Assembly: GCF_901827155.1 (NCBI RefSeq)
Contig: NZ_LR594659.1
Span: 2,232,001 to 2,296,000, forward strand
Length of the DNA: 64,000 bases
Direction: 5' to 3'
From: Variovorax sp. PBL-H6
GTDB taxonomy: Bacteria > Pseudomonadota > Gammaproteobacteria > Burkholderiales > Burkholderiaceae_C
The translations under genes were made by a program, and so were the position numbers. Below the pieces are notes generated by a model. It did not search any database and had not been told where the DNA came from. It saw nothing but the letters and a program-made list of their open reading frames with translations. The first letter of the stretch is position 1. Every line of letters starts with the position of its first letter. Below, piece after piece: positions 47,226-56,677 of this stretch.

Positions 47226-49319
47226 TCAGGCCGCGAGCACGGCCACGCCGTCGGCGGCGAGCACGCCGTGGCCCTGCGGCAGCACGAACAGCGGGTTGAT
47301 CTCCGCTTCCGCCAGCCGCTCGCCCAGCGCCGCCGCCATCTGCGAGAAGGCCACGATGGCCGAGACCAGGGCCTCGACGTCGCACACGGGGCGTCCGCGA
47401 AAGCCGTCGAGCAGCGGCCAGGTCTTGAGCTCGCGCACCAGCGCGGCCGCCTGTTCGCGCGTGAGGCCGCCCGGCGGCAGCATGCGCAATGCGGTGTCCT
47501 TCAGCAGCTCGGCCGTCACGCCGCCCATGCCCAGCAGCACCGCGCTGCCCAGCGGATCGCGGTGCAGGCCGAGGATCAGCTCCACGCCGCCGCTCACCAT
47601 TTGCTGGACCAGGAAGCGTTGCGGCCGCACGCCGGTGTGCGTCTCGACCTCGGCGGCCATGCGCTCGAGGCGCGGGCCGATCTGCTCGGCGGAGACGTTG
47701 ACCGCCACGCCGCCCACGTCGCTCTTGTGCGTGATCTCGCCGGAAAGAATCTTCAGCACCGTCGCGCCGCCCAGATCACGCGCGGCCTGCTGCGCCTGCT
47801 GCGCATCGGCCACCACGATCTCGCGCGTGCACGGCACGCCGAAGCGCGCGAAGAGCTGCTTGGCCTGTTGCTCGTCCAGCGATCCGCCGGGCAGGTCGTC
47901 TGCGTTCGACAGGGCCTGATCCACCGGCTCTGCGTGCGGTCCGGTCCAGCTCGCATGCGCATGCATCGCGGCCAAGGCACTGGTGCAGCTTTCAGGCGCC
48001 ATGAAGGCGGGCACGCCGCGCTGGTTCAACTGGCTCGCGATGCCTGGCGCGTGCGGACTCACGTAGACCAGCAGGGGCTTGTCGCTGCCGGGCAGGCTGT
48101 CGTGGATTGCGTCGGCCATCAGCTGCGGCATCGCGAGCCCGGAGGAGCCGACGATCACGACCGCCGCGTCGTAGGAGGGGCTGGCGAGCAGTGCGCGAAT
48201 CGCGCCGCGCAGCAGTTCGGGCTGCAGGCCTGCGAGCGTGACGTCGATCGGGTTGCGGTCCAGCACGGCCTGCTCGCCCGACTGCAGCGCGCGCAGGGCC
48301 GCGGCGGTCTCCGCATCGGGTGCGGGCGTCTCGAAGCCCGCGCTGCCGAGGCTGTCGGCCACCAGGGTGCCGGCGCCGCCAGTGGAAGTCAGCACCGCAA
48401 CGCGGCGCCCGCGGGGTGCGCGCCGGGTCGCGAGCGCGGCCGGAATGTCGAGCAGGTCCGCAAAGGTCTGGGCGCGGATCACGCCCAGCTCGCGGAACAG
48501 TGCGTCGTACATGCGGTCCGCGCCCGCCAGCGCGCCGGTATGCGACACGGCCGCGCTTGCGCCCGCCTCGGAGCGGCCGACCTTGAACACCACCACCGGC
48601 TTGCCCTTGCCTGCCGCCTTCAGCGCCGCGGCGCGGAATTTGGACGGGTTGCGCAGTCCCTCCATGTAGAGCGCGATGACGGACGTGGCTTCGTCGTCCG
48701 CCAGGTGGTCCACGAAATCGGACAGGTCGAGGTCGACCTCGTTGCTGGTGGAGATCAGCTTCGACAACCCGATGCCGCGCGCCGCGGCGCGCGAGAGCAG
48801 TGCGCCCAGGATGCCGCCGCTTTGCGAGACCACGCCGATCGGCCCGGCCTCGAAGCCTTCCATCTCCAGCGCGCCGGTGGCCGAGAGGGTGATGCCGTCG
48901 GTGAGGTTGACCAGGCCGATGGTGTTGGGGCCCAGGATGCGCATGCGGCCGGCGGCCTCCAGCAGCTGCCGCTGCCTGCGCGCGCCTTCCTCGCCGACCT
49001 CGGTGTAGCCGCTGGCCAGCACGATCGCGGCGGCGGTGCCGCGATCGGCCAGTGCACGCACGGCCTCGTGCGCGCGCTCGGCGCCGAGCAGGACGATGCC
49101 GACATCCGGCGCTTCGGGGAGCGATGGGACGTCGGGGTAGCTCTTCAGGCCGGCGATCTCGGGGGTGCGTGGGTTGACCGGGTAGATCGCTCCTTTGAAC
49201 CCGTGGCGCTGCAGGTAGGCGACGGGGCGGCCGGCGGTCTTGGTGGGGTCGGCGGAGGCGCCGATCACCGCTACGCTGCGGGGCTTGAGCAGGCGGGTGA
49301 GGGCATCTTGTTCGGACAT
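47226..49319 (-). CDS. acyl-CoA synthetase, ADP-forming-type CoA ligase (fused subunits)
   Basis: A 697-residue protein. The N-terminal CoA-binding domain (KPRSVAVIGASADPTKTAGR) is followed by succinyl-CoA-synthetase-like domains with the phospho-His in AVSHTGALAGADRMYDALF, then an ATP-grasp C-terminal part (QAKQLFARFGVPCTREIVVA, VLKILSGEITHKSDVGGVAV). This is the single-chain form of acetate-CoA ligase / pimeloyl-CoA-synthetase-like enzymes, which activate carboxylic acids using ATP with ADP and phosphate as products. Starts at ATG 49319. It would activate the acid imported by the Bug proteins for the enoyl-CoA hydratase encoded upstream. Confidence 0.88.
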   Translation of the reverse strand: MSEQDALTRLLKPRSVAVIGASADPTKTAGRPVAYLQRHGFKGAIYPVNPRTPEIAGLKSYPDVPSLPEAPDVGIVLLGAERAHEAVRALADRGTAAAIVLASGYTEVGEEGARRQRQLLEAAGRMRILGPNTIGLVNLTDGITLSATGALEMEGFEAGPIGVVSQSGGILGALLSRAAARGIGLSKLISTSNEVDLDLSDFVDHLADDEATSVIALYMEGLRNPSKFRAAALKAAGKGKPVVVFKVGRSEAGASAAVSHTGALAGADRMYDALFRELGVIRAQTFADLLDIPAALATRRAPRGRRVAVLTSTGGAGTLVADSLGSAGFETPAPDAETAAALRALQSGEQAVLDRNPIDVTLAGLQPELLRGAIRALLASPSYDAAVVIVGSSGLAMPQLMADAIHDSLPGSDKPLLVYVSPHAPGIASQLNQRGVPAFMAPESCTSALAAMHAHASWTGPHAEPVDQALSNADDLPGGSLDEQQAKQLFARFGVPCTREIVVADAQQAQQAARDLGGATVLKILSGEITHKSDVGGVAVNVSAEQIGPRLERMAAEVETHTGVRPQRFLVQQMVSGGVELILGLHRDPLGSAVLLGMGGVTAELLKDTALRMLPPGGLTREQAAALVRELKTWPLLDGFRGRPVCDVEALVSAIVAFSQMAAALGERLAEAEINPLFVLPQGHGVLAADGVAVLAA

Positions 49320-49341
49320 GGGGGATTCCTTGGGTACGTGG

Positions 49342-49411
49342 CGCTTGTTCGGAGGCTGGAGCCGGGGGTTCGTCCCGGCGGCCGAGTCACTTTCTCTTGC
49401 TTCGCCAAAGA
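49342..49411. repeat. partial third copy of the dispersed repeat
   Basis: It repeats the outer part of the left arm at 34.7 kb: GAGGCTGGAGCCGGG, CGTCCCGGCGGCCGAGTCAC and TTTCTCTTGCTTCGCC. It stops at the central dyad and continues into unrelated sequence. It lies in the 108-bp gap between the hydratase and CoA-ligase genes. Confidence 0.8.
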
Positions 49412-49427
49412 GCACACGAATGGGTGC

Positions 49428-50225
49428 TCAAGACGACTTCCCCTTGCCCCCATCGAGAAACGCCAGCACCGCGTCCCGATGCTCCTGCGTCGTATAGCAG
49501 ATCCCCTGCGCCTGGCTGCCCTGCGCGAAGACCTGCTCGGCCGGCAATTCGAAGCTGCGGTCGATGATCGACTTGCCCAGCGCGAGCGCTGCCGCCGAGC
49601 CCTGCGAGAGCTCGCGTGCCCAGGCCTGCGCCTCGGCCAACAGCGTGTCCGCGCGGGCGACGCGGTCGGCGATGCCCAGCTGCAGCGCCTCGGCCGCCTC
49701 CACCTTGCGCCCGGTGAAGATCAACTGCTTGGCGCGCGACAGCCCCACGCGGCGCGGCAGGAAGTACATGCCGCCGCCGTCGGGAATCAGGCCACGCTTG
49801 ATGTAGCTCCACGCGAAGCTGGCTCCTTCCGAGGCGATCACGAAATCGCAGGCCAGCGCCATGTCGGCGCCCAGGCCGTTGGCCGAACCGTTCACCGCCG
49901 CGATCACCGGCTTCGGCATCGTATGCAGCAGGTCGATGGAGTGGTGCACGCGCTGCTGGCGCGTCCAGCCGTTGAAGCCGACCGCGCCGGCCGGCGCTTC
50001 CATGCGCCGCTGCATGCCGGCCACGTCGCCACCGGCGCAGAAGCCCTTGCCGGTGCCGGTCAGCACCAGGGCGCGAATGGCTGCGTCGGCCGCGACCTGC
50101 TCCAGCGCGGCGATCAGCTCGGTGCGCATGGCGTCGCTGATCGCGTTGCGCTTCTCGGGGCGGTCGAGGGTCAGGGTGGCGATGCCGGCTTCGACGTCGA
50201 GCCGGATCTGGGAACTGGTGGTCAT
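49428..50225 (-). CDS. enoyl-CoA hydratase/isomerase family protein
   Basis: A 265-residue crotonase-fold enzyme. The oxyanion-hole signatures are GTGKGFCAGGDVAGM and the VNGSANGLGADMALACDFVI block; IKRGLIPDGGGMYFLPRRVG fits the family active-site helix. Crotonases hydrate or isomerise enoyl-CoA esters. ATG 50225 has GAGAAG upstream; ATG 50240 is an alternative overlapping the Bug stop. It is in the operon with the CoA ligase, which makes a beta-oxidation-like route likely. Confidence 0.9.
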   Translation of the reverse strand: MTTSSQIRLDVEAGIATLTLDRPEKRNAISDAMRTELIAALEQVAADAAIRALVLTGTGKGFCAGGDVAGMQRRMEAPAGAVGFNGWTRQQRVHHSIDLLHTMPKPVIAAVNGSANGLGADMALACDFVIASEGASFAWSYIKRGLIPDGGGMYFLPRRVGLSRAKQLIFTGRKVEAAEALQLGIADRVARADTLLAEAQAWARELSQGSAAALALGKSIIDRSFELPAEQVFAQGSQAQGICYTTQEHRDAVLAFLDGGKGKSS

Positions 50226-50236
50226 GATGCTTCTCT

Positions 50237-51235
50237 TCAATCGGTGGTGATGTTTCCGTCCTTGACGACCTTGCGCCAGCGCACCTCCTCGGCACGCACG
50301 TAGCGCTCCAGACCCTCCGGCGGCGTGACGTCGACCGCCAGGCCCTCCGACTGCGTCTGCTTCACGAAGGCCTCTGCCTTCGCGGCCTGGCGCACGGCGT
50401 CGTTGAGCCGGGCGATCACGTCCTTGGGCGTGCCGGCGGCGGCATAGAGCCCGTACCAGCTCTCGGCCGCATAGCCCGCCACGCCGGCCTCGGCCAGGGT
50501 GGGTACGTTGGCATAGGCCGGCGAACGCCGGGCCGTGGTGACCGCGAGCGCGCGCATCTTTCCCGCGCTGACGAAGGGACGCGCCGCCGCCGCCGTGGCG
50601 AACATCATGTCCACCTGGCCGCCCAGCAGATCGGTCATGGCCGGGCCGGCGCCGCGGTAGGGCACATGCGTGATGTCAACCTTGGCAAGGCTCTTGAAGA
50701 GCTCGCCGGCGAGATGCGCCGAGGTGCCGTTGCCCTGCGAGGCGAAGGTCAGCTTGCCGGGCTTCGCCTTGGCTGCGGCGATGAGCTCGGCGACGCTCTT
50801 GTAGGGCTGATCGGCGCGCACCACCAGCACGTTGGGCGAGACGCCGACCAGCGCAACCGGCGCGAAGGCCTTGTCGGTGTCGTAGGGCAGCTTCGGCTGG
50901 AGGGCCGGGTTGACGGCATGCGCGAAGGTCGCCATCACCAGCGTGTAGCCGTCGGGCGCGCTCTTGGCGACCGCGTCGCTGCCGATGATGGTGCCTGCGC
51001 CCGGCTTGTTGTCCACGATCACCGGCTGGCCCAGCGCCTGCGCCATGCCGATGGCGAGCGAGCGCGTGATGGCATCGGTGCCGCCGCCCGGCGCGAACGG
51101 CACGACGATGCGCAGCGGCTTGTCGGGAAAGGCCGCGAAGGCAGGCGTGGATGTCAATACAAGCAGTGCGGCCGTGGTCGCGAGCTTGTGGAAGCGCCGG
51201 CGGTCCAGCAGCGGGAGGCGAGGGGATGCACGCAT
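50237..51235 (-). CDS. Bug-family tripartite tricarboxylate transporter substrate-binding protein
   Basis: A 332-residue binding protein. A leader with several Arg (LLDRRRFHKLATTAALLVLT) is followed by the mature start near AFAAFPDKPL. Bug marks: PLRIVVPFAPGGGTDAITR, GQPVIVDNKPGAGTIIG and SAPDGYTLV. It is the first gene of the IclR-linked operon and the second Bug gene in it, so the operon may take up two related acids or keep redundant binders. Start ATG 51235 follows a GGAGAGACAACC stretch as ribosome site. Confidence 0.92.
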   Translation of the reverse strand: MRASPRLPLLDRRRFHKLATTAALLVLTSTPAFAAFPDKPLRIVVPFAPGGGTDAITRSLAIGMAQALGQPVIVDNKPGAGTIIGSDAVAKSAPDGYTLVMATFAHAVNPALQPKLPYDTDKAFAPVALVGVSPNVLVVRADQPYKSVAELIAAAKAKPGKLTFASQGNGTSAHLAGELFKSLAKVDITHVPYRGAGPAMTDLLGGQVDMMFATAAAARPFVSAGKMRALAVTTARRSPAYANVPTLAEAGVAGYAAESWYGLYAAAGTPKDVIARLNDAVRQAAKAEAFVKQTQSEGLAVDVTPPEGLERYVRAEEVRWRKVVKDGNITTD

Positions 51236-51485
51236 GGTTGTCTCTCCTTGTTTCCTCGTGAGCGAGGCGTGCACCAAGCTTAGGCTGCAAGCGTGTCCAG
51301 CGCAGCCTCCCGATTCCACCCAGTGGAATTGCCAGGCGAGGTCTGGTCTCTCTCCTCGCTCAACCTTGTTTCGGAAATCGTCGTACATCCTGTAGGCCGC
51401 ACGTCCGTCATGGCGAGATGCTCGGGTCGCGTGATGGTTGTTCTCGAGGCCGGCTCGCCGCCGGCATTCACTTCAGGAGAAAACC

Positions 51486-51815
51486 ATGGCCCATGAGAAG
51501 TACCGGCAATGCATCGATGCCTGCAACGACTGCGCGATGGCCTGCAGCCACTGTGCTGCCGCCTGCCTGCACGAGGACGACGTGAAGATGATGGCTGCCT
51601 GCATCGCGCTCGACATGGATTGCGCCGCGATCTGCCAGCTCGCCGCAGCGGCAATGGCGCGCGACAGTGCCCATGCGCCGGCCATTTGCCGGCTGTGCGC
51701 GGAGATCTGCACGGCCTGCGGGGCCGAGTGCGCGAAGCATTCGCACGCGCACTGCCAGGCGTGCGCGGAGGCCTGCCGCCGCTGCGCGGAGGCTTGCCGG
51801 CAGATGGCGGCGTGA
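51486..51815 (+). CDS. four-helix-bundle copper-binding protein (DUF326/Csp-like)
   Basis: A 109-residue Cys- and His-rich protein. Its pattern, CIDACNDCAMACSHCAAACL with a later CRLCAEICTACGAECAKHSH and CQACAEACRRCAEACRQ, is that of four-helix copper-storage proteins, in which Cys thiols line the bundle and bind many Cu(I) ions. There is no signal peptide, so it should act in the cytoplasm. Start ATG 51486 follows AGGAGA. It converges with the copper ATPase gene, which supports a role in copper buffering. Confidence 0.9.
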   Translation: MAHEKYRQCIDACNDCAMACSHCAAACLHEDDVKMMAACIALDMDCAAICQLAAAAMARDSAHAPAICRLCAEICTACGAECAKHSHAHCQACAEACRRCAEACRQMAA

Positions 51816-51830
51816 GCGACTGGTCGGGGC

Positions 51831-54053
51831 TCAGCCGGCGCTGCCCTTCCAGCGCCTCAGCAGCAGCGCGTTGCTCACCACGCTCACGCTGCTGAAGGCC
51901 ATGGCGGCGCCCGCGATCACCGGGCTCAGCAGGCCGAGGGCGGCCAGCGGAATGCCCACGACGTTGTAGACGAAGGCCCAGAACAGGTTCTGCCGGATCT
52001 TGGCGTAGGTTCGGCGCGAGATGTCGATCGCGTCGCCGACCAGCGTGGGGTCGCCGCGCATCAGCGTGATGCCGGCGGCGTGCATGGCCACGTCGGTGCC
52101 GGTGGACATGGCGATACCCACGTCGGCCGCTGCCAGCGCTGGTGCGTCGTTGATGCCGTCGCCCACCATCGCGACACGCGTGCCCTGCGCCTTGAGCTGC
52201 GCGACGATGGCCGCCTTGTCCTCGGGCAGTACTTCCGCGTGAACGATGTCGATGCCCAGGAGCCGGGCTACCGCTTCGGCGCTGCCCCGGTTGTCCCCCG
52301 AGACCAGCGCGGTGCGGATGCCCTGCGCGTGCAGCCGGCGGATGGCCGCCGCGGCGCCCGGCTTGGGCGCGTCGCCGAAGGCGAGCAGGCCGATCAGCTT
52401 CGGGCTGGCGCCGCTCTCGGCCAGCCAGGAGACGGTTCGGCCCTCCGCCTGGAGTTGTGCGGCGCGCTCGGCAAGCGTGCCGAGCGGCACGGAGAGCTCG
52501 CTCATGAAGCGGCTGCTGCCCAGGCGCAGAGAGCGGCCTTCGACCATGGCGGCCACGCCGCGGCCGGCGTGCGCGCGCAGCTCGCTCGTGGCCGGGATCG
52601 CCAGGCCCTGCTTGCCGGCCGCAGCGAGCACGGCACGCGCGAGCGGATGCTCGCTGCCCGCCTGGATGGCCGCACTCGCGCGCAGCAGGGCGGCGGTGTC
52701 GCCGTCCACGGCATGCAGGGCGACCAGCTCTGGCCGGCCCTCGGTCAGGGTCCCGGTCTTGTCGAACGCCACGATACCGACGCCGTGCGCGACCTCCAGC
52801 GCCTCGGCATCCTTGATCAGCACGCCATGCCGCGCCGCCACGCCGGTCCCGGCCATGATGGCCGTCGGCGTGGCCAGCCCCAGGGCGCAGGGGCAGGCGA
52901 TGACGAGCACGGCCACCGCGTTGAGGATCGCGCCTTGCCAGTTGCCGGTCGCCAGGCCCCAGCCGATCAGGGTGACGAGGGCGATGGCGATGACCACCGG
53001 CACGAACACGCTGCTCACGCGATCGACGAGCCGCTGGACCGGCGCCTTCTTCGCCTGCGCCGACTCGACCAGACGCACGATGCGCGCGAGCGTCGATTCC
53101 GCGCCGATCGCCGTGGTGCGCGCCGTGAGCAGCCCTTCACCGTTGACCGAGCCGCCGGTGACGGTGTCGTCCGCGTGCTTGGCAACCGGCAGGCTCTCGC
53201 CAGTGATGAGCGACTCGTCGACATCGCTGGCGCCTTCGAGCACGACGGCGTCCACGGGAATGCGCTCGCCGGGGCGCACCACCACCAAGTCGCCGACTTT
53301 CACCTGCGCAAGGGGAAGTTCCTGCTCCAGTCCGTTGCGGCGCACCCGTGCACGCTCGGGGCGCAGGGCGTTCAACGCGCGGATCGCCTCCGTGGTCTGA
53401 CGCTTGGCCCGCTGCTCCAGCCACTTGCCGAGCAGCACCAGCGTGATCACCACGGCGGAGGCCTCGAAGTACAGATGCGGCGGCATGCCGTGGCCGGCCT
53501 GCGTGAGCAGCAGGTAGAGGCTCAGGCCATAGCCCGCGGACGTGCCCAGCGCGACCAGCAAGTCCATGTTGCCGGAACCCGCCTTCGCCGCCTTCCATCC
53601 CGCGCGATAGAAGCGCGCGCCGAGCCAGAACTGCACCGGCGTCGCGAGCGCCAGCTGCACCCAGCCTTCGAGCATCCACGCGCGGCCGAAGAGCAGGCCG
53701 ACCATGGGCAGCAGCAGCGGCGCCGACAGCAGGGCCGCCAGCGCGACCGGCCACCAGTCAGGCCAACGACTTGCCGCCGGCGCGGCCTGCGCCTCCTCGG
53801 CAGGGCTTGCCTCGTAGCCCGCCTTGCGCACGGCGGCCAGGAGTGCGGCGACCTCCACCGCGCGGCCCGCGAAACGGACCTCGGCCTTCTCGGTCGCCAG
53901 GTTCACGGTGGCCGAGTCGACGCCCGGCACGCCCGCCAGCGCCTTCTCCACGCGCGCCACGCAGGAGGCGCAAGTCATGCCCTCTATTTGCAGCGACCGT
54001 TCCTGCAAGCCGGCGGCGGGCGCCGGCATCGTCAAGCTGTTGTCCATCGGCAT
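51831..54053 (-). CDS. copA: copper-translocating P-type ATPase
   Basis: A 740-residue P1B-ATPase exporting Cu(I) from the cytoplasm. An N-terminal heavy-metal domain has [15 protein letters not shown] (Cys28, Cys31). Then come the actuator motif TGESLPV, the CPC ion-binding helix [16 protein letters not shown], the phosphorylation motif DKTGTLTEG, and the [10 protein letters not shown] hinge. Eight helices and the length are usual. ATG 54053 (MPM) was chosen; upstream sequence in the frame overlaps cueR. The promoter region contains a CueR operator (54092-54112). Confidence 0.95.
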   Translation of the reverse strand: MPMDNSLTMPAPAAGLQERSLQIEGMTCASCVARVEKALAGVPGVDSATVNLATEKAEVRFAGRAVEVAALLAAVRKAGYEASPAEEAQAAPAASRWPDWWPVALAALLSAPLLLPMVGLLFGRAWMLEGWVQLALATPVQFWLGARFYRAGWKAAKAGSGNMDLLVALGTSAGYGLSLYLLLTQAGHGMPPHLYFEASAVVITLVLLGKWLEQRAKRQTTEAIRALNALRPERARVRRNGLEQELPLAQVKVGDLVVVRPGERIPVDAVVLEGASDVDESLITGESLPVAKHADDTVTGGSVNGEGLLTARTTAIGAESTLARIVRLVESAQAKKAPVQRLVDRVSSVFVPVVIAIALVTLIGWGLATGNWQGAILNAVAVLVIACPCALGLATPTAIMAGTGVAARHGVLIKDAEALEVAHGVGIVAFDKTGTLTEGRPELVALHAVDGDTAALLRASAAIQAGSEHPLARAVLAAAGKQGLAIPATSELRAHAGRGVAAMVEGRSLRLGSSRFMSELSVPLGTLAERAAQLQAEGRTVSWLAESGASPKLIGLLAFGDAPKPGAAAAIRRLHAQGIRTALVSGDNRGSAEAVARLLGIDIVHAEVLPEDKAAIVAQLKAQGTRVAMVGDGINDAPALAAADVGIAMSTGTDVAMHAAGITLMRGDPTLVGDAIDISRRTYAKIRQNLFWAFVYNVVGIPLAALGLLSPVIAGAAMAFSSVSVVSNALLLRRWKGSAG

Positions 54054-54084
54054 CGGTGGTTCCCGGATTCCTTGTGATGGCTCC

Positions 54085-54115
54085 ACTGTCGACCTTCCCA
54101 TCATGGGAGAGTCAA
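54085..54115 (-). promoter_or_regulatory. CueR-type promoter of copA
   Basis: On the reverse strand TTGACT (-35) and a GACAGT -10-like element are separated by 19 bp, the long spacing of MerR-family promoters. The spacer holds the dyad centred on CTTCCCATCATGGGAG. It is 31 bp before the copA ATG and just inside the region after the cueR stop. Confidence 0.7.
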
Positions 54116-54118
54116 GGA

Positions 54119-54538
54119 CTACTGCTCGGCCAGCTCCTCGAGGATGGGGCAGTCCGGCCGCTGGTCGCCGTGGCAGCCATCGGCGAGCCCCTCGAGGGTG
54201 CGCTTCATGCTCGTCATTTCCTCGATGCGGCGGTGCAGGTCGGCGGCATGCGCCAGGGCAATGCGCTTCACGTCCGCGCTCGCTCGGCGCTTGTTCTGCC
54301 ACAGCTTCAGCAGCTGTGCGATCTCGGCCATGCTGAAGCCCAGGTCGCGCGCGCGCCGGATGAACCGCAGCGTGTGCACGTCCTTGTCGTTGTACTGGCG
54401 GTAGCCCGCGTCGGTGCGGCTGATGCGGGGCAGCAGCCCCAGCGACTCGTAGTGCCGCACCATCTTGGCCGAGACGCCGGAGCGTGCCGCCGCCTCGCCG
54501 ATATTGAAGGGCTCCGTGCCGGGAAGGGCCTGGTTCAT
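54119..54538 (-). CDS. cueR: Cu(I)-responsive MerR-family regulator
   Basis: A 139-residue activator. The MerR helix-turn-helix is [20 protein letters not shown] with ESLGLLPRI; a dimerisation helix follows. The metal-binding Cys pair is Cys122 and Cys130 (C-x7-C in [10 protein letters not shown]), as in CueR. It would bend the 19-bp spacer promoters of copA and of its own gene upon binding Cu(I). Its stop lies just before the copA promoter on the same strand. Confidence 0.92.
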   Translation of the reverse strand: MNQALPGTEPFNIGEAAARSGVSAKMVRHYESLGLLPRISRTDAGYRQYNDKDVHTLRFIRRARDLGFSMAEIAQLLKLWQNKRRASADVKRIALAHAADLHRRIEEMTSMKRTLEGLADGCHGDQRPDCPILEELAEQ

Positions 54539-54582
54539 TGCGCTTTCCTTGTTTGCCTCCGCACTGTCGAAGGCACGGGTGA

Positions 54583-54613
54583 AGCATCGACCTTACCATC
54601 ATGGGAAGGTCAA
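54583..54613 (-). promoter_or_regulatory. CueR-type promoter of cueR
   Basis: On the reverse strand TTGACC, a 19-bp spacer and GATGCT. The spacer contains the dyad CTTCCCATGATGGTAAGG, nearly the same as the copA operator. It is 44 bp before the cueR ATG, which suggests autoregulation. Confidence 0.7.
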
Positions 54614-54629
54614 GCCCCGGCGCGTGGTT

Positions 54630-55904
54630 TCAGGGCCGCATGATCTGGCTGCGGGTCACCGGCGGCGCGTCGTTGCCCCAGGAGCCGCGGACATAGGTCA
54701 GCACGGCGGCGATGCCGTCGTCGTCCAGCACATGGCCGAAGGGCGGCATGCCATAGGGCCGCGGGTTGCCGGCAGTGGAGGGCAGGAAGCCCCCGTGGCG
54801 CAGCACCTGCACCAGATTGACGGTCGAATCCATGGTGACGGCGCGGCTGCCCGCCAGTGTCGGGTAGGCCCCCTCGGCGCCTTGCCCGGCGTCGCCGTGG
54901 CAATAGGCGCATTGCTGGTCGTAGATCTTGGCGCCGCGTGCCATCACGCCGGCATCGCGGCGCACCGGCGAAGCGGGAGCCGGCGCGTCTGCCGCCTTGA
55001 CTTCAGGCAGTTGCTTGAGGAACACCGCCATCGCGTTCAGGTCCGCCTCGCCGAGGTACTGGGTGCTGCGGTAGACCACGTCGGCCATCGGCCCCATGAC
55101 CGACCCGCGCGGCGAGGTCCCGTTCTTGAGCAGCGCGACCACGTGCTGGGTGTCCCAATCGGCAACGCCGGCCTCGCGCTTCGAGTTGAGCGAAGGCGCA
55201 TACCAGTTCTCGACCGGGATCAGTCCGCCGGAGAGGCCCAGCTTCTCCTCGGTGGCGCCCAGCACGTTGCGCGTGCCATGGCACGCGATGCAGTGGCCGA
55301 GGCCCTCGACCAGGTAGGCACCGCGGTTCCACTCGGCCGGCTTGGCCGGATCGGCGACGAAGCTGCCGGGTGCGAAGAAGAGCGCGCGCCACACGGCCAG
55401 CGCGGCCTGGGTGTCATAGGGAAAGCGCAGCTTGTGGTCGGCGTTGGGCGTGGGGGCCGGCGGCACGGTGCGCAGATAGGCGTAGATCGCGTCCGAATCC
55501 TCGCGCGTCACGCGCGTGAAGCTCGGATAGGGAAAGGCGGGGTACAGCAGGCGCCCATCCTTCGAGCGGCCGTTGTGCAGGGCGCGCCAGAAATGCGCGG
55601 CGCTCCAGCGGCCGATGCCGGCTTCGTCATGCGGCGTGAGGTTGCCCGCGAAGACCGTACCGAAGGGCGTCTCGATGCCGACGCCGCCCGCAAAGGCTGC
55701 ACCGCCGCGCGCGGTGTGGCAGCCAGCGCAATTCCCGGCCAGCGCGAGATAGCGGCCGCGTTCGACCTGGGCCGGTGTCGGGTTGAAGGCCGCGGGCGTC
55801 TCGGGCAGCGGCTCTTCGCCGCGCAGGTTGAGGGCCACGAGCCCGAGTGCGGCCAGGACCAGCAGCACGACCAGGGCGAGCAAGGTGTAGAGGGCGCGTC
55901 GCAT
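54630..55904 (-). CDS. tri-haem cytochrome c (membrane-anchored dehydrogenase subunit type)
   Basis: A 424-residue protein. An N-terminal hydrophobic helix (LYTLLALVVLLVLAALGLVA) anchors it; three haem motifs follow: CAGCH near residue 60, CIACH near 200 and CAYCH near 340. Axial Met candidates are present in each domain (for example YGMPPFG in the last). This three-domain plan is that of the cytochrome subunit of membrane alcohol/aldehyde dehydrogenases, which hands electrons to ubiquinone or an oxidase. No catalytic dehydrogenase subunit is adjacent. It is 4 bp downstream of another cytochrome gene. Confidence 0.88.
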   Translation of the reverse strand: MRRALYTLLALVVLLVLAALGLVALNLRGEEPLPETPAAFNPTPAQVERGRYLALAGNCAGCHTARGGAAFAGGVGIETPFGTVFAGNLTPHDEAGIGRWSAAHFWRALHNGRSKDGRLLYPAFPYPSFTRVTREDSDAIYAYLRTVPPAPTPNADHKLRFPYDTQAALAVWRALFFAPGSFVADPAKPAEWNRGAYLVEGLGHCIACHGTRNVLGATEEKLGLSGGLIPVENWYAPSLNSKREAGVADWDTQHVVALLKNGTSPRGSVMGPMADVVYRSTQYLGEADLNAMAVFLKQLPEVKAADAPAPASPVRRDAGVMARGAKIYDQQCAYCHGDAGQGAEGAYPTLAGSRAVTMDSTVNLVQVLRHGGFLPSTAGNPRPYGMPPFGHVLDDDGIAAVLTYVRGSWGNDAPPVTRSQIMRP

Positions 55905-55908
55905 CGCG

Positions 55909-56637
55909 TCAGTTCCCCATGGCGCTGCAGGGCATCGGCAGCGGGCCGGGCGGCGTGGCCGCGGGCTTGGGGTTGGCCGGCACCGGCTGCAGGGCCAGCC
56001 AGCTCGCGACGGCGTTGATGTCTTCCGAGTTCAGCTTGCGTCCGACCTCCGCCATGCAGTCGGGCGGCAGTGCATGGCGTCCGTCGTTGAGCCAGTCGCC
56101 CAGTTGCGAGGCGAGGTACAGGCGCGGCAGGCCCAGCAGCGAGGGGATGGCCGGCGCGACGCCGGTCAGCGCCTGGCCATGGCACTGCGCGCACGCAGGG
56201 ATGCCGCGCGCCGCATCGCCCTGGAACGCCAGGTCCCTGCCGCGCGCAAGGCTCTGCGTCGAGGCGTCGCTGCGCGCGGACACGGCCGGGTAGGGCAGGT
56301 CGAGCTCCGCGAAGTACTGCGCGATCTCGCGCAGGTACGCATCGGAGAGGTGCCGCACCATGTGCACCATGTCGCTGTTGAAGCGGCGCCCGTCGCGGAA
56401 GCTCAGCAGCTGGTTGTAGAGATAGCCCTCGGGCTTGCCGGCGAGCCGAGGAAAGTAGCCGGCGTTGGTGCTGGCACCCTCGCGCCCATGGCAGGCGATG
56501 CAGGCGGCGACGCGCTGCTCGATGGTGTCGGGCACGCGCGCGGGCGCGGGGGAGGCGGCATGGGCCAGCGGGGCCAGCCCGCAGAGGCCGAGGGCGGCGA
56601 GCAGCAGGCTTCGCCAGTGGAGTCGGATCTTCATCAT
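55909..56637 (-). CDS. di-haem cytochrome c (c4-like)
   Basis: A 242-residue periplasmic cytochrome. A signal peptide ends near PLAHAASP. Two class-I cytochrome domains carry CIACH and CAQCH, and the sequence YFPRLAGKPEGYLYNQLLSF is typical of cytochrome c4. ATG 56637 or 56634 are equal start choices. It is followed after 4 bp by the tri-haem cytochrome, so the two probably form one electron-transfer unit. The DUF1345 gene is divergent. Confidence 0.9.
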   Translation of the reverse strand: MMKIRLHWRSLLLAALGLCGLAPLAHAASPAPARVPDTIEQRVAACIACHGREGASTNAGYFPRLAGKPEGYLYNQLLSFRDGRRFNSDMVHMVRHLSDAYLREIAQYFAELDLPYPAVSARSDASTQSLARGRDLAFQGDAARGIPACAQCHGQALTGVAPAIPSLLGLPRLYLASQLGDWLNDGRHALPPDCMAEVGRKLNSEDINAVASWLALQPVPANPKPAATPPGPLPMPCSAMGN

Positions 56638-56677
56638 GGTGCGGGCGTGATTGTCGCCGCACGCTAAAGTGCCCCGC

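Noticed and set aside
46206..50303. A 1365-codon open frame on the forward strand
   Set aside because: It is antisense to well-supported genes (Bug, CoA ligase, hydratase) and is His/Arg-rich in the way of GC-rich shadow frames.
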